Source: Pinisolibacter aquiterrae (GTDB taxonomy: Bacteria; Pseudomonadota; Alphaproteobacteria; Rhizobiales; Ancalomicrobiaceae). From it: a stretch of DNA of 64,000 bases. Within the stretch, counting starts at the first letter, position 1. Every line of letters starts with the position of its first letter. Below, one piece after another: positions 8,242 to 17,342 of this stretch. The position numbers were made by a program, and so were the translations under genes. The notes beneath the pieces were generated by a model. That model was not told the origin of the DNA. It worked only from the letters and a program-made list of their open reading frames with translations, and made no database searches. The stretch covers positions 92,847-156,846 of the forward strand of contig NZ_JAFNIH010000042.1 in assembly GCF_019160155.1 (NCBI RefSeq), written 5' to 3'.

Positions 8242-9414
8242 ATGTCGCCTCAGCCCCCCGCCGCTCGCCGTCCCTCCTGGTCGCTCGCCGGCGGGCGCGT
8301 CCTCGCCGACGGCCGGCTCGACGCGGCGACGCTCACCCTCGCCGAGGGCCGCATCGCCGACGGAGCCGGCGCCACCGACCGCCGCTTCGACGCGACCGAC
8401 CTCCTGGTGCTGCCCGGCATCGTCGACGTCCACGGCGACGCCTTCGAACGCCAGCTGATGCCGCGCCCCGGTGTCGGCTTCGACCTCGCCACCGCGCTCT
8501 TCGACACCGATCGCCAGATGCTGGCGAACGGCATCACCACCGCCTTTCATGGCGTCACCTGGTCGTGGGAACCGGGCCTGCGCGGCGCCGAGAACGCCCG
8601 CGCCCTGCTCGACGCCCTGGAAACGCTAGGCCCCGACCTCCTCGTCGACACCCGCTATCACCTGCGCCACGAGACCTACAATCTCGACGGCGAGGCCGAG
8701 ATCCTCGAATGGATCGCCGCGCGCCGCATCGGCTGCCTCGCCTTCAACGACCACACCACCGGCATGGCCAAATATCGCGGCAAGCCGGAGAAACTCGCCA
8801 AAATGATCGAGCGCTCGGGCCTCGACCCGCGCGATTTCCTCGCCCTGGTCGAGGACGTCCACGCCCGCGAGCCCGCCGTCGCGCCCTCGGTCGAGCGCCT
8901 CGCCGCCGCCGCCCGGGAAGCCTCGATCCCCATGCTCTCCCACGACGACATGTCGCCGGACATGCGCCGCTGGTATCGCGGCCTCGGCGTCGCCGTCGCC
9001 GAATTCCCGATCGACGAGCCGACCGCCCGCGAGGCCGTGGCGATGGGCGAGGCGACCGTCTTCGGCGCCCCCAACGTGGTGCGCGGCGGCAGCCACACCG
9101 GCTGCCCCGCCGCCGCCGACATGGTGGCGAAGGATCTCTGCGCCATCCTCGCCTCGGACTATTTCTACCCCGCCCTCGCCGCCGCCCCGTTCCGCCTCGC
9201 CGCCGACGGCGTCCGCCCGATCGAGACCGCCTGGGACCTCGTCTCGGCCAACCCCGCCCGCGCCTTCGGCCTCGACGATCGCGGCCGCCTCGACGACGGC
9301 CTGCGCGCCGACGTGATCGCCGTCGAGGCCCGCCCCGGCCGTCCGCCCCGCGTCGTCGCCACCTTCGTCGAAGGCCGCCTCGCCCATTGCGCCGACGGCG
9401 CCCGCATCGGCTGA
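8242..9414 (+). CDS. phnM: PhnM-like alpha-D-ribose 1-methylphosphonate 5-triphosphate diphosphatase
   Basis: 390 residues of the amidohydrolase superfamily. The metal-binding entry motif reads LPGIVDVHGDAFERQLMPRP (residues about 52-71), a PhnM signature; AFNDHTTGMAKYRGK, MLSHDDMSP and GAPNVVRGGSHTG follow. PhnM cleaves the triphosphate intermediate of the C-P lyase pathway. No phnGHIJKL genes are in the window, so this may be an orphan copy with another substrate, or the rest of the pathway may be elsewhere. The ATG at 8242 follows GGAGCCTCCC; the gene starts 67 bp after hisI. Confidence 0.8.
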   Translation: MSPQPPAARRPSWSLAGGRVLADGRLDAATLTLAEGRIADGAGATDRRFDATDLLVLPGIVDVHGDAFERQLMPRPGVGFDLATALFDTDRQMLANGITTAFHGVTWSWEPGLRGAENARALLDALETLGPDLLVDTRYHLRHETYNLDGEAEILEWIAARRIGCLAFNDHTTGMAKYRGKPEKLAKMIERSGLDPRDFLALVEDVHAREPAVAPSVERLAAAAREASIPMLSHDDMSPDMRRWYRGLGVAVAEFPIDEPTAREAVAMGEATVFGAPNVVRGGSHTGCPAAADMVAKDLCAILASDYFYPALAAAPFRLAADGVRPIETAWDLVSANPARAFGLDDRGRLDDGLRADVIAVEARPGRPPRVVATFVEGRLAHCADGARIG

Positions 9415-9506
9415 CGCATGCGCCCTGAAATTCCGCCGCACGTTCACTCTTCTTGAATCAAATCGTTTCAGTCTCCAAATCGAGTCGTGATCCGAAGGAG
9501 GGTCCC

Positions 9507-10481
9507 ATGCTCGAAGGTGTGACGCGGCGACTGTTCGGGACGACCGGCGACGGTCACGGCGGCGGCCCGGCGGTGGAGCCGCCGCGCCGGCCGAAGATCG
9601 GCCTGGCGGTCGGCGGCGGCGCCGCGCGCGGCTGGGCGGCGATCGGCGTGCTGCGACGCCTGCGCGAATCCGGGATCGTCCCCGACGTCGTCGCCGGCAC
9701 CTCGATGGGCGCCGTGGTCGGGGCCTGCGATCTCGCCGGCCGCCTCGATCGGCTGGAGGCCTTCGCCGCCGAACTGACGCCGCGCCGGGTCTTCGCCCTG
9801 CTCGATCTGCGTCTCGGCGGATCCGGCTTCGTCGGCGGCGACCGGCTCGCCCGCCTGATCGTCTCCCACCTCGACGACATTCGCATCGAGGACCTCGACC
9901 GGCCCTTCACGGCGGTGGCGACGGAACTCGCCACCGGCCACGAGATCTGGCTGAACTCCGGTCGGCTGGTCGACGCCCTGCGCGCCTCCTATGCCCTGCC
10001 CGGCATCTTCGAGCCGGTCCGGCTCGGCCGCCGCCTGTTGGTCGACGGCGCCCTGGTCAATCCGGTGCCGGTCTCGGTCTGCCGCGCCCTCGGCGCCGAA
10101 CTGGTGATCGCCGTCAACGTCTCCGCCGACGCCGTCGGCCACGGCACGGTGGTCCAGTCGCTGCCGGCCGAACCGGCCGAGGACCTCGCCCCCGACCCGC
10201 GCGAGGGCTTCGCTCCCAGCCTGTTCCGGCGCCTGCTCGGCGGGACCGGCGACAAGCCCGGCCTCTCCGGCGTGATGATGGAGAGCTTCAACATCATCCA
10301 GGACCGCATCACCCGTTCCCGCCTCGCCGGCGATCCGCCCGACGTGATGATCGCGCCGCGTCTCTCCCACATCGGCCTCTTCGACTTCCACCGCGCCGAG
10401 GAGGCGATCGCCATCGGCCTCGCCGCCACCGATCGCGCCCTGCCCGACGTGACCACCCTGATCGCCGAACTGACACGCTGA
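9507..10481 (+). CDS. Patatin-like phospholipase (RssA-like)
   Basis: 324 residues. Patatin lipolytic motifs are intact: oxyanion loop GGGAARGWAAIG (residues about 35-46), nucleophile elbow GTSMGAVVGA, and Asp of the catalytic dyad in DGALVNPVPVS. These enzymes are Ser-Asp lipid acyl hydrolases, usually cytoplasmic or membrane-associated. The start at 9507 is set by GAAGGAGG 5-6 nt upstream. A C-terminal stretch (SHIGLFDFHRAEEAI) matches bacterial RssA-type proteins. It is convergent with the CBS gene. Confidence 0.85.
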   Translation: MLEGVTRRLFGTTGDGHGGGPAVEPPRRPKIGLAVGGGAARGWAAIGVLRRLRESGIVPDVVAGTSMGAVVGACDLAGRLDRLEAFAAELTPRRVFALLDLRLGGSGFVGGDRLARLIVSHLDDIRIEDLDRPFTAVATELATGHEIWLNSGRLVDALRASYALPGIFEPVRLGRRLLVDGALVNPVPVSVCRALGAELVIAVNVSADAVGHGTVVQSLPAEPAEDLAPDPREGFAPSLFRRLLGGTGDKPGLSGVMMESFNIIQDRITRSRLAGDPPDVMIAPRLSHIGLFDFHRAEEAIAIGLAATDRALPDVTTLIAELTR

Positions 10482-10504
10482 GCCGCCGCCCCGCGAAGAC
10501 GACC

Positions 10505-10536
10505 ACGGGCGCGGAAGCCCTCGCCGCCGCGCCCGT
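10505..10536. terminator. Bidirectional hairpin between patatin and CBS genes
   Basis: Inverted repeat ACGGGCGCGG (10505-10514) with CCGCGCCCGT (10527-10536) around a 12-nt loop, between two convergent stops. Confidence 0.5.
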
Positions 10537-10578
10537 TCGTTCGATCTCGGCCCTTCGCTCGGTGCCGAGGGGCGTCGC

Positions 10579-11010
10579 TCACGCCGTGGCGATGTAGGCG
10601 CGCATCTGCGCGGCCTCCTGCTCGGCCAGCTCGATCCGCCGCGCCACCACGTCGCCGATCGAGATCACCCCGATCAGGCGGTCCTCGCGCACCACCGGCA
10701 TGTGGCGGAAGCGGCCGGCGGTCATGCGCCCCAGCACCTTGTCGGTGGTCTCGCTCTCGACACAGGTCATCACCTTGGTCGACATGTGGCTCTCGGCGGC
10801 GCGGTCGAGCGCCGCGGCGCCCTCGCCGGCGAGCGCGCGCACGATGTCGCGCTCGGAGAGAATGCCGGCGATGCGCCCCTGTCCGTCGATCAGCACCACC
10901 GCGCCGATCTTGTGGGTGGCGAGCGTCTCGCAGACCTCGCGCAACGTCTGCTTCGGACCCATGGTGACGACCTGGCGGCCCTTTTGCGAAAGAATGGCGG
11001 CAACGGTCAT
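10579..11010 (-). CDS. Two-CBS-domain protein
   Basis: 143 residues made almost only of two CBS motifs (residues about 5-60 and 72-128), with GAVVLIDGQGRIAGILSERDIV and HMPVVREDRLIGVISIGDVV. Paired CBS domains bind adenine nucleotides and act as energy sensors. The ATG at 11010 follows AGGAGGAAAGTGCC. Such stand-alone CBS proteins are common in Rhizobiales; the partner is unknown. The gene is leftward, and the divergent side toward 11207 holds only its promoter. Confidence 0.85.
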   Translation of the reverse strand: MTVAAILSQKGRQVVTMGPKQTLREVCETLATHKIGAVVLIDGQGRIAGILSERDIVRALAGEGAAALDRAAESHMSTKVMTCVESETTDKVLGRMTAGRFRHMPVVREDRLIGVISIGDVVARRIELAEQEAAQMRAYIATA

Positions 11011-11207
11011 GGCACTTTCCTCCTGAGACTCCGGCTCGGATACGAACCGATTAGATCGGGTTCCGACGCCGCCCTCTGCCGGGGGGCATCCTTGGTTCTG
11101 TCGGAAGCGAGTGGTCATGATGCTGCCACCCGAACGCCCGCGCAAGCCGTTCGAACGGTCCGTTCCGAGAATTTCACGCCGAGGAGTCGCGCGACTTCTT
11201 GCCGCGC

Positions 11208-11921
11208 TCACCAGCCCGAGCGGCGCCGCTCGAAGGCGGAATAGCCGAGGAAACCCGCCAGGAAGCCGCCGAGATGGGCGCCCCAGGCGATCGATCCGCC
11301 GTTGCCGCCGAAGGGGCCGGATCCGAGGAAGACCAGCACCACGTTCATGATCACCAGCGCCGCGATGGCGCCGCGCACGCGCGGTTCGCGCAGCGAGTCG
11401 CCGATCCCCCCGGTCTCCGCCCACGGCGACCGAAACACGAAGCGCAGCAACGCCCCGAGGAGCCCCGAGACCGTGCCGGAGGCCCCGATCATCGGCGCCT
11501 GCGACCCCCATGCGACGACCAGATGCACCACCGCCCCCGCCACCGTCGCCGCCGCGCAGAAGGCGAGGAAACGCCCGGTTCCGAGCCGCGCCGACACCGG
11601 ACGCGCCAGCGCCGCGAACATCGCCGAATTGAGCAGGACGTGCGACCAGCCGTCGTGCAGCAGCGCGTAGGTGAGGAAGGTCCAGACCAGCGCACCCCAC
11701 CCGCCCGGATAGATCGGCGCGCCGCCGTCGAGGATGTAGCGATCGGGGACGAAGCCGAAGAGATAGTCGATCGGCACGTCGAATTGGGTCGGCAGCAGCC
11801 CCCTGACGAAGACGATCGCGATCGGGATCGCCACCATCACGGTGATGACGGGCGGCAGGAGAAAGACCGGCTCGCCACGCCGTCCCGGCCCTCTGTTCCC
11901 CTCGTTCGCGTCACCGACCAT
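11208..11921 (-). CDS. Rhomboid family intramembrane serine protease
   Basis: 237 residues with about six membrane segments. Rhomboid landmarks are visible: HVLLNSAMFA in the second helix (H-x3-N), catalytic serine in MIGASGTVSGLLGA, and catalytic histidine in WGAHLGGFLAGF. Rhomboids cut transmembrane helices within the inner membrane. The start at 11921 is chosen for its upstream GAGAGGGA; an in-frame extension to 12023 is not conserved-looking. The natural substrate is unknown. Confidence 0.87.
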   Translation of the reverse strand: MVGDANEGNRGPGRRGEPVFLLPPVITVMVAIPIAIVFVRGLLPTQFDVPIDYLFGFVPDRYILDGGAPIYPGGWGALVWTFLTYALLHDGWSHVLLNSAMFAALARPVSARLGTGRFLAFCAAATVAGAVVHLVVAWGSQAPMIGASGTVSGLLGALLRFVFRSPWAETGGIGDSLREPRVRGAIAALVIMNVVLVFLGSGPFGGNGGSIAWGAHLGGFLAGFLGYSAFERRRSGW

Positions 11922-12221
11922 CGCTCGTCCCTCTCGTCTCGCGTCCTCGCATATGGAGCCGATCCCCGAAGGCGGCAACCGCGTTTCGTTTCGAGGCGGC
12001 GAAAACCGGCACGACCTTCGCAAGTGTTGACGAGACGTGAACGCACGCGGCGCTCATTCGTCCCATTTCGGCACGGCTCGTGGCGCCGGGACGAGACGAA
12101 GGATCGGCGCGGCACGGAAATCGGCCACCGGGGCAGGGCTCGCCCCGATGGGCCGTCTCGGGACGGGAGTCTCGAAACGAGGCGCCGTCCCTTGATGGGG
12201 ACGACAGGGGGACTTGGAACC

Positions 12222-12881
12222 ATGAAGCATGCCGCCACGCGCGAACTCTACGACTACTGGCAGCGATTGCGCGGCGATCGTCCCGCCCCCGACCGCACCG
12301 AGATCGAACCCTCCGACCTCCGGCGCATTCTCGGCGACACCTTCATCCTCGAGGCGACCTCCCGTCACGAGTATCGCTTCCGCCTCGCCGGCACCCGCGT
12401 CTGCGCGCTCTATGGCCGCGAATTGAAGGGGAAGGACTTCCTCTCCTTCTGGCAGGGCAAGGATCGCGAGGCCGTGGCGACCCTCCTCGCGGCCGTGTCG
12501 CAGGACGCCGCCGCCGCCGTCTTCGGCTACGAGGGCGTCTCCGCCCATCGCCGCACCCTGCCCTGCGAGGTCCTGCTGCTGCCGATCCGCCAGAAGGGCG
12601 AGGGCTGGACCCGCATCCTCGGCTCCCTCGCGCCGATGGACGATCCCTATTGGATCGGCATTCACCCCCTGATGACCCAGACGGTCTCCAGCCTCCGGCT
12701 GATCTGGCCCGACGAACGTCCGAGCTTCCTGCGCCGTGGCGACGCTCCCGCCCCCGAGCCCGCCGCCGATCGCCCGCCCTCGGTCTTCCGTCCCGCGCCG
12801 ATGTCGGTCGTCCCCGGTCTCGGCGAGCGCCGTGTCGGTCATCTCGTGGTCCTCGAGGGAGGAAAATCGACGGGAGCGTGA
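12222..12881 (+). CDS. PAS_5 domain protein
   Basis: 219 residues. The N-terminal two thirds fit the PAS_5 family typical of alphaproteobacteria: RELYDYWQRLRGDRPAP, EIEPSDLRRILGDTFILE, then RFRLAGTRVCALYGRELKG. No output domain is present; the last 60 residues are proline-rich and low in complexity. The ATG at 12222 lies after GGGGGACTTGGAACC. It is followed 87 bp later by a tandem-PilZ gene, a pair I have often seen together, so a role in a c-di-GMP or stress response is inferred. Confidence 0.75.
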   Translation: MKHAATRELYDYWQRLRGDRPAPDRTEIEPSDLRRILGDTFILEATSRHEYRFRLAGTRVCALYGRELKGKDFLSFWQGKDREAVATLLAAVSQDAAAAVFGYEGVSAHRRTLPCEVLLLPIRQKGEGWTRILGSLAPMDDPYWIGIHPLMTQTVSSLRLIWPDERPSFLRRGDAPAPEPAADRPPSVFRPAPMSVVPGLGERRVGHLVVLEGGKSTGA

Positions 12882-12904
12882 ACCCCCCGTGTTTTTCGGC
12901 CGGA

Positions 12905-12925
12905 CGCAACGCGCGGTTAACCATC
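12905..12925 (+). promoter_or_regulatory. Possible CtrA half-site upstream of the PilZ gene
   Basis: GCGCGGTTAACCATCACC contains TTAACCAT, the half-site form used by CtrA in Rhizobiales, about 50 bp before the PilZ start. It is a single site, so only suggestive. Confidence 0.35.
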
Positions 12926-12968
12926 ACCGACCTAGAATCTCGGAAGCACCGATCATGCCGAGGCCGAC

Positions 12969-13583
12969 ATGCGTCCAACCACCACCCCCGTCCGCAACGA
13001 CACTGCGTCGGCGACCGACCGCCGCATGCATCAGCGGGTCAAGGTGAACCTGCTCGGGCGTTGCATGCTGGAGGACCGGCGCGAATTCGCCTGCCAGATC
13101 GTCGACATGTCGCCGGGCGGCGCCGCGGTGATGATTCCCGCCGTCGCTCGCCTCGGTGAGCGCGTCGTCGCCTACATCGACCACATCGGCCGGATCGAGG
13201 GACGCATCGTCCGCCTGATCGAGGGCGGCTTCGCGATGTCGCTGGCGATGTCGACGCGCAAGCGCGACAAGCTCGCCAATCAGCTGACCTGGCTCGCCAA
13301 TCGCCACATCCTCAACCTCCCCGAGGACCGGCGCCACGACCGTTTCAGCCCGCGCAACCCCTTCTCCAAGCTGGTTCTCGCCGACGGAGCCGAGATCAAG
13401 TGCCGGATCATCGACGTGTCGCCGTCGGGCGCCGCCGTCCACATCGATCGCCGTCTCGAGATCGGCACCCCCGTCATCCTCGGCGTCATGCGCGGCCGGG
13501 TCGTGCGCAACTTCGACGAGGGCGTCGCGATCGAATTCTCGGTCGTCCACGAGATCGAGACGCTGCGCAACTTCTTCTCCTGA
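12969..13583 (+). CDS. Tandem PilZ domain protein (c-di-GMP receptor candidate)
   Basis: 204 residues with two PilZ-like halves. Domain 1 (about 18-100) has RRMHQRVKVNLLG and DMSPGGAAV; domain 2 (about 118-200) has RRHDRFSPR and DVSPSGAAVHI. These are the RxxxR and D/NxSxxG motifs that bind c-di-GMP, and both copies look intact. The protein has no membrane segment or enzymatic domain, so it should be a cytoplasmic effector. Its location beside PAS_5 and a chemoreceptor suggests motility or polysaccharide control. Confidence 0.82.
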   Translation: MRPTTTPVRNDTASATDRRMHQRVKVNLLGRCMLEDRREFACQIVDMSPGGAAVMIPAVARLGERVVAYIDHIGRIEGRIVRLIEGGFAMSLAMSTRKRDKLANQLTWLANRHILNLPEDRRHDRFSPRNPFSKLVLADGAEIKCRIIDVSPSGAAVHIDRRLEIGTPVILGVMRGRVVRNFDEGVAIEFSVVHEIETLRNFFS

Positions 13584-13989
13584 CCGCCTTCACGCTTCCT
13601 TCACCACGTCGGCGACACCTCGCCGACGCCGCCGCCGTCGCGGAGAAGGAAGCAAGCATCTGATCGGAAAGACCTTTCAGGCGCGGGAACGCCCGCCGAG
13701 AGGCCCTTTTCGGCGTTTGCCCGGCGATCGCGACAATTCGTGACGAACTCGAGTGAATTCCTTCAGTCCGGCGCAAGCCGGGAGGTGCATTCTCGTCCCG
13801 TCGAACGAGCGCCGCCCTCCGGGGAACGCGCCGGCGACGAGACGGGAGGAGAAGATTTCGCCTTTGCGGGCCTGGTCACGTCCCCACCCTCCCCGTCCCC
13901 AGACGACCGGGTCCGAATCGAACGGGCCGGCATCGCTCCGATGCCGGCCCGTTTCGTTTCTACCCGGCGCTCGACCGGAAGAGCCGATC
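13584..13989. other. Non-coding gap between convergent genes
   Basis: No convincing gene in about 400 bp between the PilZ stop and the carbonic anhydrase stop. The only structure seen is the strong hairpin at 13921-13953. Confidence 0.5.
13921..13953. terminator. Strong 15-bp hairpin, probably bidirectional terminator
   Basis: AACGGGCCGGCATCG and its exact complement CGATGCCGGCCCGTT flank a 3-nt loop, followed on the plus strand by TCGTTTC. It sits 37 bp from the carbonic anhydrase stop and between convergent genes. Confidence 0.65.
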
Positions 13990-14517
13990 TCACATCCGCT
14001 CGAGGCTCGCCGCGAAGCGCGCGCCGTTGCGGACATAGCCCTCGGCCGATTTCCGGAGACGCTCGACCGCCGCCGCGTCGAGGGTGCGGATCGCCTTGGC
14101 CGGAACCCCGACGATCAGCGAATTGTCGGGAAATTCCTTGTTCTCGGTGACGAGCGCGCCCGCCCCGACCAGCGAATTGGCGCCGATCCGGGCGCCGTTG
14201 AGGATCGTCGCGCCCATGCCGACCAGCGTATTGGCGCCGATGGTGCAGCCGTGCAGCGTCACCTTGTGACCGATGGTGCAGTCCGGACCGATCGTCAGCG
14301 GGCTGCCCATGTCGGTATGCAACACCGAGAGATCCTGGACGTTGGAGCGATCACCGATCTCGATCCACTCGTTGTCGCCGCGCAGCACCGCCCCGAACCA
14401 CACGCTCGCGCCCGATCCGAGCCGCACCCGGCCGATCAGATCGGCGGTCGGCGCCACGAAGGCCGAGCCGTCGGCCGGCAGTTCCGGGGCGATGCCGTCG
14501 AGCTTCCACATCGTCAT
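13990..14517 (-). CDS. Gamma-class carbonic anhydrase family protein
   Basis: 175 residues of left-handed beta-helix hexapeptide repeats: DLIGRVRLGSGASVWFGAVL, GANTLVGMGATILNG and GANSLVGAGALVTEN. Conserved family residues are present: RGD at RGDNEWIEIG, Q at NVQDLSVLHT, and zinc histidines in VLHTD, GHKVTLHGC. Members are zinc or iron carbonic anhydrases or close relatives (CaiE/PaaY/YrdA type). The assignment inside that group is uncertain. The start at 14517 (MTMWKLDG) follows GGGAGATCAGGC. Confidence 0.85.
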   Translation of the reverse strand: MTMWKLDGIAPELPADGSAFVAPTADLIGRVRLGSGASVWFGAVLRGDNEWIEIGDRSNVQDLSVLHTDMGSPLTIGPDCTIGHKVTLHGCTIGANTLVGMGATILNGARIGANSLVGAGALVTENKEFPDNSLIVGVPAKAIRTLDAAAVERLRKSAEGYVRNGARFAASLERM

Positions 14518-14610
14518 GCCTGATCTCCCTCGTCGCTTCGCCGTCCATCAATCGTCATCGCGCCGCCCTCGGCAAGAGGGACGAAATGCCGAAGGCCGCG
14601 CCCGCGCTCC

Positions 14611-15987
14611 TCAGCCCCGCCGCCGGATCAGCCGATCGAGATGCTCGACGACCCGCTCCGACGCCGCGTCCATTTCCACGAAGGCGGCGTGCGCCCCGTC
14701 GAGATCGCCGCTCGCCACCGCCTCGGCCACCCGCCGGCCGTTGCGATGCACCGCCTCGTGCGGCCCGAGCAGCGCCACGAAGTCGGGATGACGGCGCAGG
14801 CTCTCGTCCTCGACACGGTCGTACCAACGGCCGAAGCCGCACTGATGGTGATCGGAGAGCGCCCCGGCGTCGACGGTCTTCAGGCCGACCATGACCTCGG
14901 CGAGGCTCTTCTTCCACATGAGATGGTCGGACTTGGCGCGATAGAGGATGGCGTCGCGGATGTTGCGCCCGTCGCTGAGCGCGAATTGCCGCTGCACCAT
15001 CTCCTCGCAGCTGGAGATCGCCCGATTGACGTCGGCGGTGTGGTCCGAGGCGCGATGGGTGTGGCGCTCCATGGCGTGGACGCCGGCGGAGATCTCGTCC
15101 ACCGCCACCGTCTGCTCGTTGAGCACGCCGGAGATCTCGTTCATCCGGCCGGCGCTCTCCTGCACCACCAGACGCAGATCCTCGATGCGGCCGCGCGCCG
15201 TCTCCGACGAGGCGGTGCTGTCCTGCACCAGGCCGGCGACGTCCTCGATGCTCGAGGCGAGCTCGTGCACCTGCTCCTCGAGCCGAGCGATCCGCGCGCG
15301 GATGTCGTCGGTCGCCCGCTGGGTCTGCGCGGAGAGGTTCTTCACCTCGGAGGCCACCACCGCGAAGCCGCGACCGGCCTCGCCCGCCCGCGCCGCCTCG
15401 ATGGTGGCGTTGAGCGCGAGCAGATTGGTCTGTTTGGCCAGTGCCTCGATCGTCGCGACGAAGGTCGAGATCTGCCCCGTCGCCGAAACGAGCTGTTCGG
15501 AGGCCGCGTTCATCCGGCCGAAGGAGGCGCCGATCGACCGGCTCGCCGCCGCCGCCGCCTCGCTCGCCTCGACCCCGATCGCGCTCGCCTCCGCCGCCTC
15601 GTGCATCGCCGTGGAGACGACGCCGGCCGCCGAGGCGATCTGACGGATCGACGCGGTGAGTTCTTCGACGCCGGCGGCCATGCCCTGCCCCCGGGCGGCG
15701 GCATGACGGATCTCGCCGGTGATGTGGGCCGACGCCGCCATCGCCGCGCTCGACTTCATGGAGAAGCCGACCGCCGCGTCGAGCGCCTCGACGTCGCGGC
15801 CGCCGATGACCGCGTCCAGCGCGAGAACCGCCTCGCGCACCATCGCCGGCACCCCGTCGAGATCGGGCAGGGTCTGGCGCGCCGCCACCGCCGCCAGAGC
15901 GGCGGTGAGCCGCGTGACGTCGAGCGACGCCTCGGACGGGATTTCGACGACGCTTTCCACTCTGCGCGGGCGAACGAACATGGACAT
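14611..15987 (-). CDS. Soluble methyl-accepting chemotaxis protein with C-terminal CZB domain
   Basis: 458 residues with no transmembrane segment. A coiled-coil signalling domain fills residues about 60-320, with the hairpin tip [24 protein letters not shown] (split: [15 protein letters not shown], then [15 protein letters not shown]). The C-terminal 120 residues form a chemoreceptor zinc-binding domain: [37 protein letters not shown], giving the His/His/Cys/His zinc set. CZB receptors sense zinc or hypochlorous acid. The start at 15987 is preferred because GGAG is 8 nt upstream. No che genes are adjacent. Confidence 0.88.
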   Translation of the reverse strand: MSMFVRPRRVESVVEIPSEASLDVTRLTAALAAVAARQTLPDLDGVPAMVREAVLALDAVIGGRDVEALDAAVGFSMKSSAAMAASAHITGEIRHAAARGQGMAAGVEELTASIRQIASAAGVVSTAMHEAAEASAIGVEASEAAAAASRSIGASFGRMNAASEQLVSATGQISTFVATIEALAKQTNLLALNATIEAARAGEAGRGFAVVASEVKNLSAQTQRATDDIRARIARLEEQVHELASSIEDVAGLVQDSTASSETARGRIEDLRLVVQESAGRMNEISGVLNEQTVAVDEISAGVHAMERHTHRASDHTADVNRAISSCEEMVQRQFALSDGRNIRDAILYRAKSDHLMWKKSLAEVMVGLKTVDAGALSDHHQCGFGRWYDRVEDESLRRHPDFVALLGPHEAVHRNGRRVAEAVASGDLDGAHAAFVEMDAASERVVEHLDRLIRRRG

Positions 15988-16027
15988 TGCATGCACTCCG
16001 ATGGGACGAGTGCACCCTGTTCACGCC

Positions 16028-16040
16028 ATGCTTAACAGGA
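16028..16040 (-). promoter_or_regulatory. Possible CtrA half-site upstream of the chemoreceptor
   Basis: GCTTAACAGG lies about 45 bp upstream of the chemoreceptor start. A single TTAA half-site is weak evidence by itself; it is listed because of the full site at 16510. Confidence 0.25.
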
Positions 16041-16162
16041 TCTGAATTGACCCAAGGTCAATCGAAAAAACCACAACCGATTGAAGTTTCAATGAAAATA
16101 TCTATTTCCAAATCGTGTCCCGAAGCGCCCACGCGGACCGCCGCCCCCTCGGCGCCCACGCC

Positions 16163-16492
16163 TCACATCAGGCCGTGCCGCATCGCCAGCACCAGCTGCA
16201 CCATGACGATGCCCGAGCACAGGCTCCACCCGGCGGCGATGGCCGTCGAGGCGACCAGCCAACCGACCGGGCGCTGCTCCTGCACCCGCCCGCGAATGGC
16301 GTTGCGCATGATGATGAAGGGCCCGGTGAAGGCGCACAGGACGAGGTCCACGGCCCCGCGCCACAAGGTGTTCAATTCGACCGAAAACCGCACCGGACGG
16401 TTGGTCACCAAGGTGTAGAAGGACGACAGGACCCCCGCGGCGACGAAGCCGCAGGCGGTCGCATAGGCCGCGATCGCCAACTCGAACAACAT
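16163..16492 (-). CDS. Small membrane protein, function unknown
   Basis: 109 residues with three hydrophobic segments, near residues 3-27, 46-62 and 78-105 (VGWLVASTAIAAGWSLCSG). A polar loop with FSVELNTLWRG separates the first two. The ATG at 16492 is followed by a hydrophobic N-terminus and there is a full CtrA-type palindromic site 18 bp upstream. I do not recognise a named family; it looks like a conserved rhizobial inner-membrane protein. Confidence 0.65.
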   Translation of the reverse strand: MLFELAIAAYATACGFVAAGVLSSFYTLVTNRPVRFSVELNTLWRGAVDLVLCAFTGPFIIMRNAIRGRVQEQRPVGWLVASTAIAAGWSLCSGIVMVQLVLAMRHGLM

Positions 16493-16509
16493 GACGCACC
16501 CACACCCCG

Positions 16510-16524
16510 TTAACTCTTCGTTAA
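16510..16524. promoter_or_regulatory. Full CtrA-type binding site (TTAA-N7-TTAA)
   Basis: TTAACTCTTCGTTAA is an exact match to the CtrA consensus TTAA-N7-TTAA known from Caulobacter and Rhizobiales. It lies between the leftward small membrane protein gene (start 16492) and the rightward gene at 16634, with another GTTAAC at 16592. In 70 percent GC DNA this is unlikely to be chance but was not tested statistically. Confidence 0.55.
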
Positions 16525-16633
16525 CTTCTATCACGCCCCCCTCGTCCCGTCGCCCCCTCGATGGGGATTCGGATGCCGTCTCTCGCTCGATGGTTAACGG
16601 GCGCGAGGCGGTGTCGCCGAGGAGCCGCCGACG

Positions 16634-17308
16634 ATGCCGAAGACGACCTGGATCCTCGCCACCCTCGCCGCCGCTCTCGCCGTCGCGCTGGTGTTGTGGC
16701 GGGACGGCAGCGGTCGCGAGACGGCCGAGACCTCGCCCCTGCCGGTCGCCGTCGACCTCGCCGGGCACAGGCTCGAACTGCCGATGAACGCGATCCGCTT
16801 CCCCGCCCAACGCCGTCCCGGTCCCCAGGAGCGGCTCGACCTCGCCCTGCTGTTTCCGGAATGGACCGGCCGCACGCCCGCCGACGCCGACCGCTTCGAC
16901 GAGACCGGCGGCGGCGCCGACGTGATCTGGGTGACGCTGGCGCCCGCCGGCGCCGAGATGGATCAGGCCGCGCGCCTCGCCACCGTCTACGCGCGCCTCT
17001 TCGTCGGCGATCCGCTCGAGGCGGACGCCGATCTCGGCCTCGTCGGGCGGCATCTCTCACCCGAGGCGGGCTATGTCGGGGAGGAAGTGTGGTTCGAGCC
17101 GGGGGTGGTCCACCCCTTCGTCGCGCGCTGCTGGCCGCTCGCGCCGAACGGTCCGGTCACGACCTGTCTCAACGAGGAGATCGTCGACGGCGTCATGGTC
17201 GGGCGCCGCTTCCCGCGCGCCCGTCTGGCGCGCTGGCGCGAGATCCGCGACGGTCTCGACGCCCGTCTCGCGCAATGGGGGCTGGGCGCGCCGCGCGGCG
17301 AGCCGTGA
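16634..17308 (+). CDS. Membrane-anchored periplasmic protein, function unknown
   Basis: 224 residues. An N-terminal hydrophobic anchor (WILATLAAALAVALVLW, residues 6-22) is followed by a soluble domain rich in charged and aromatic residues. It has two cysteines about 13 apart (VARCWPLAPNGPVTTCLNEE) that could form a disulfide, consistent with the periplasm. I recognise no catalytic motif. The upstream CtrA-type sites may control it. Confidence 0.6.
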   Translation: MPKTTWILATLAAALAVALVLWRDGSGRETAETSPLPVAVDLAGHRLELPMNAIRFPAQRRPGPQERLDLALLFPEWTGRTPADADRFDETGGGADVIWVTLAPAGAEMDQAARLATVYARLFVGDPLEADADLGLVGRHLSPEAGYVGEEVWFEPGVVHPFVARCWPLAPNGPVTTCLNEEIVDGVMVGRRFPRARLARWREIRDGLDARLAQWGLGAPRGEP

Positions 17309-17342
17309 CGGCGCCGACCCGGCGCCGTCGCCGTTCAGGATC

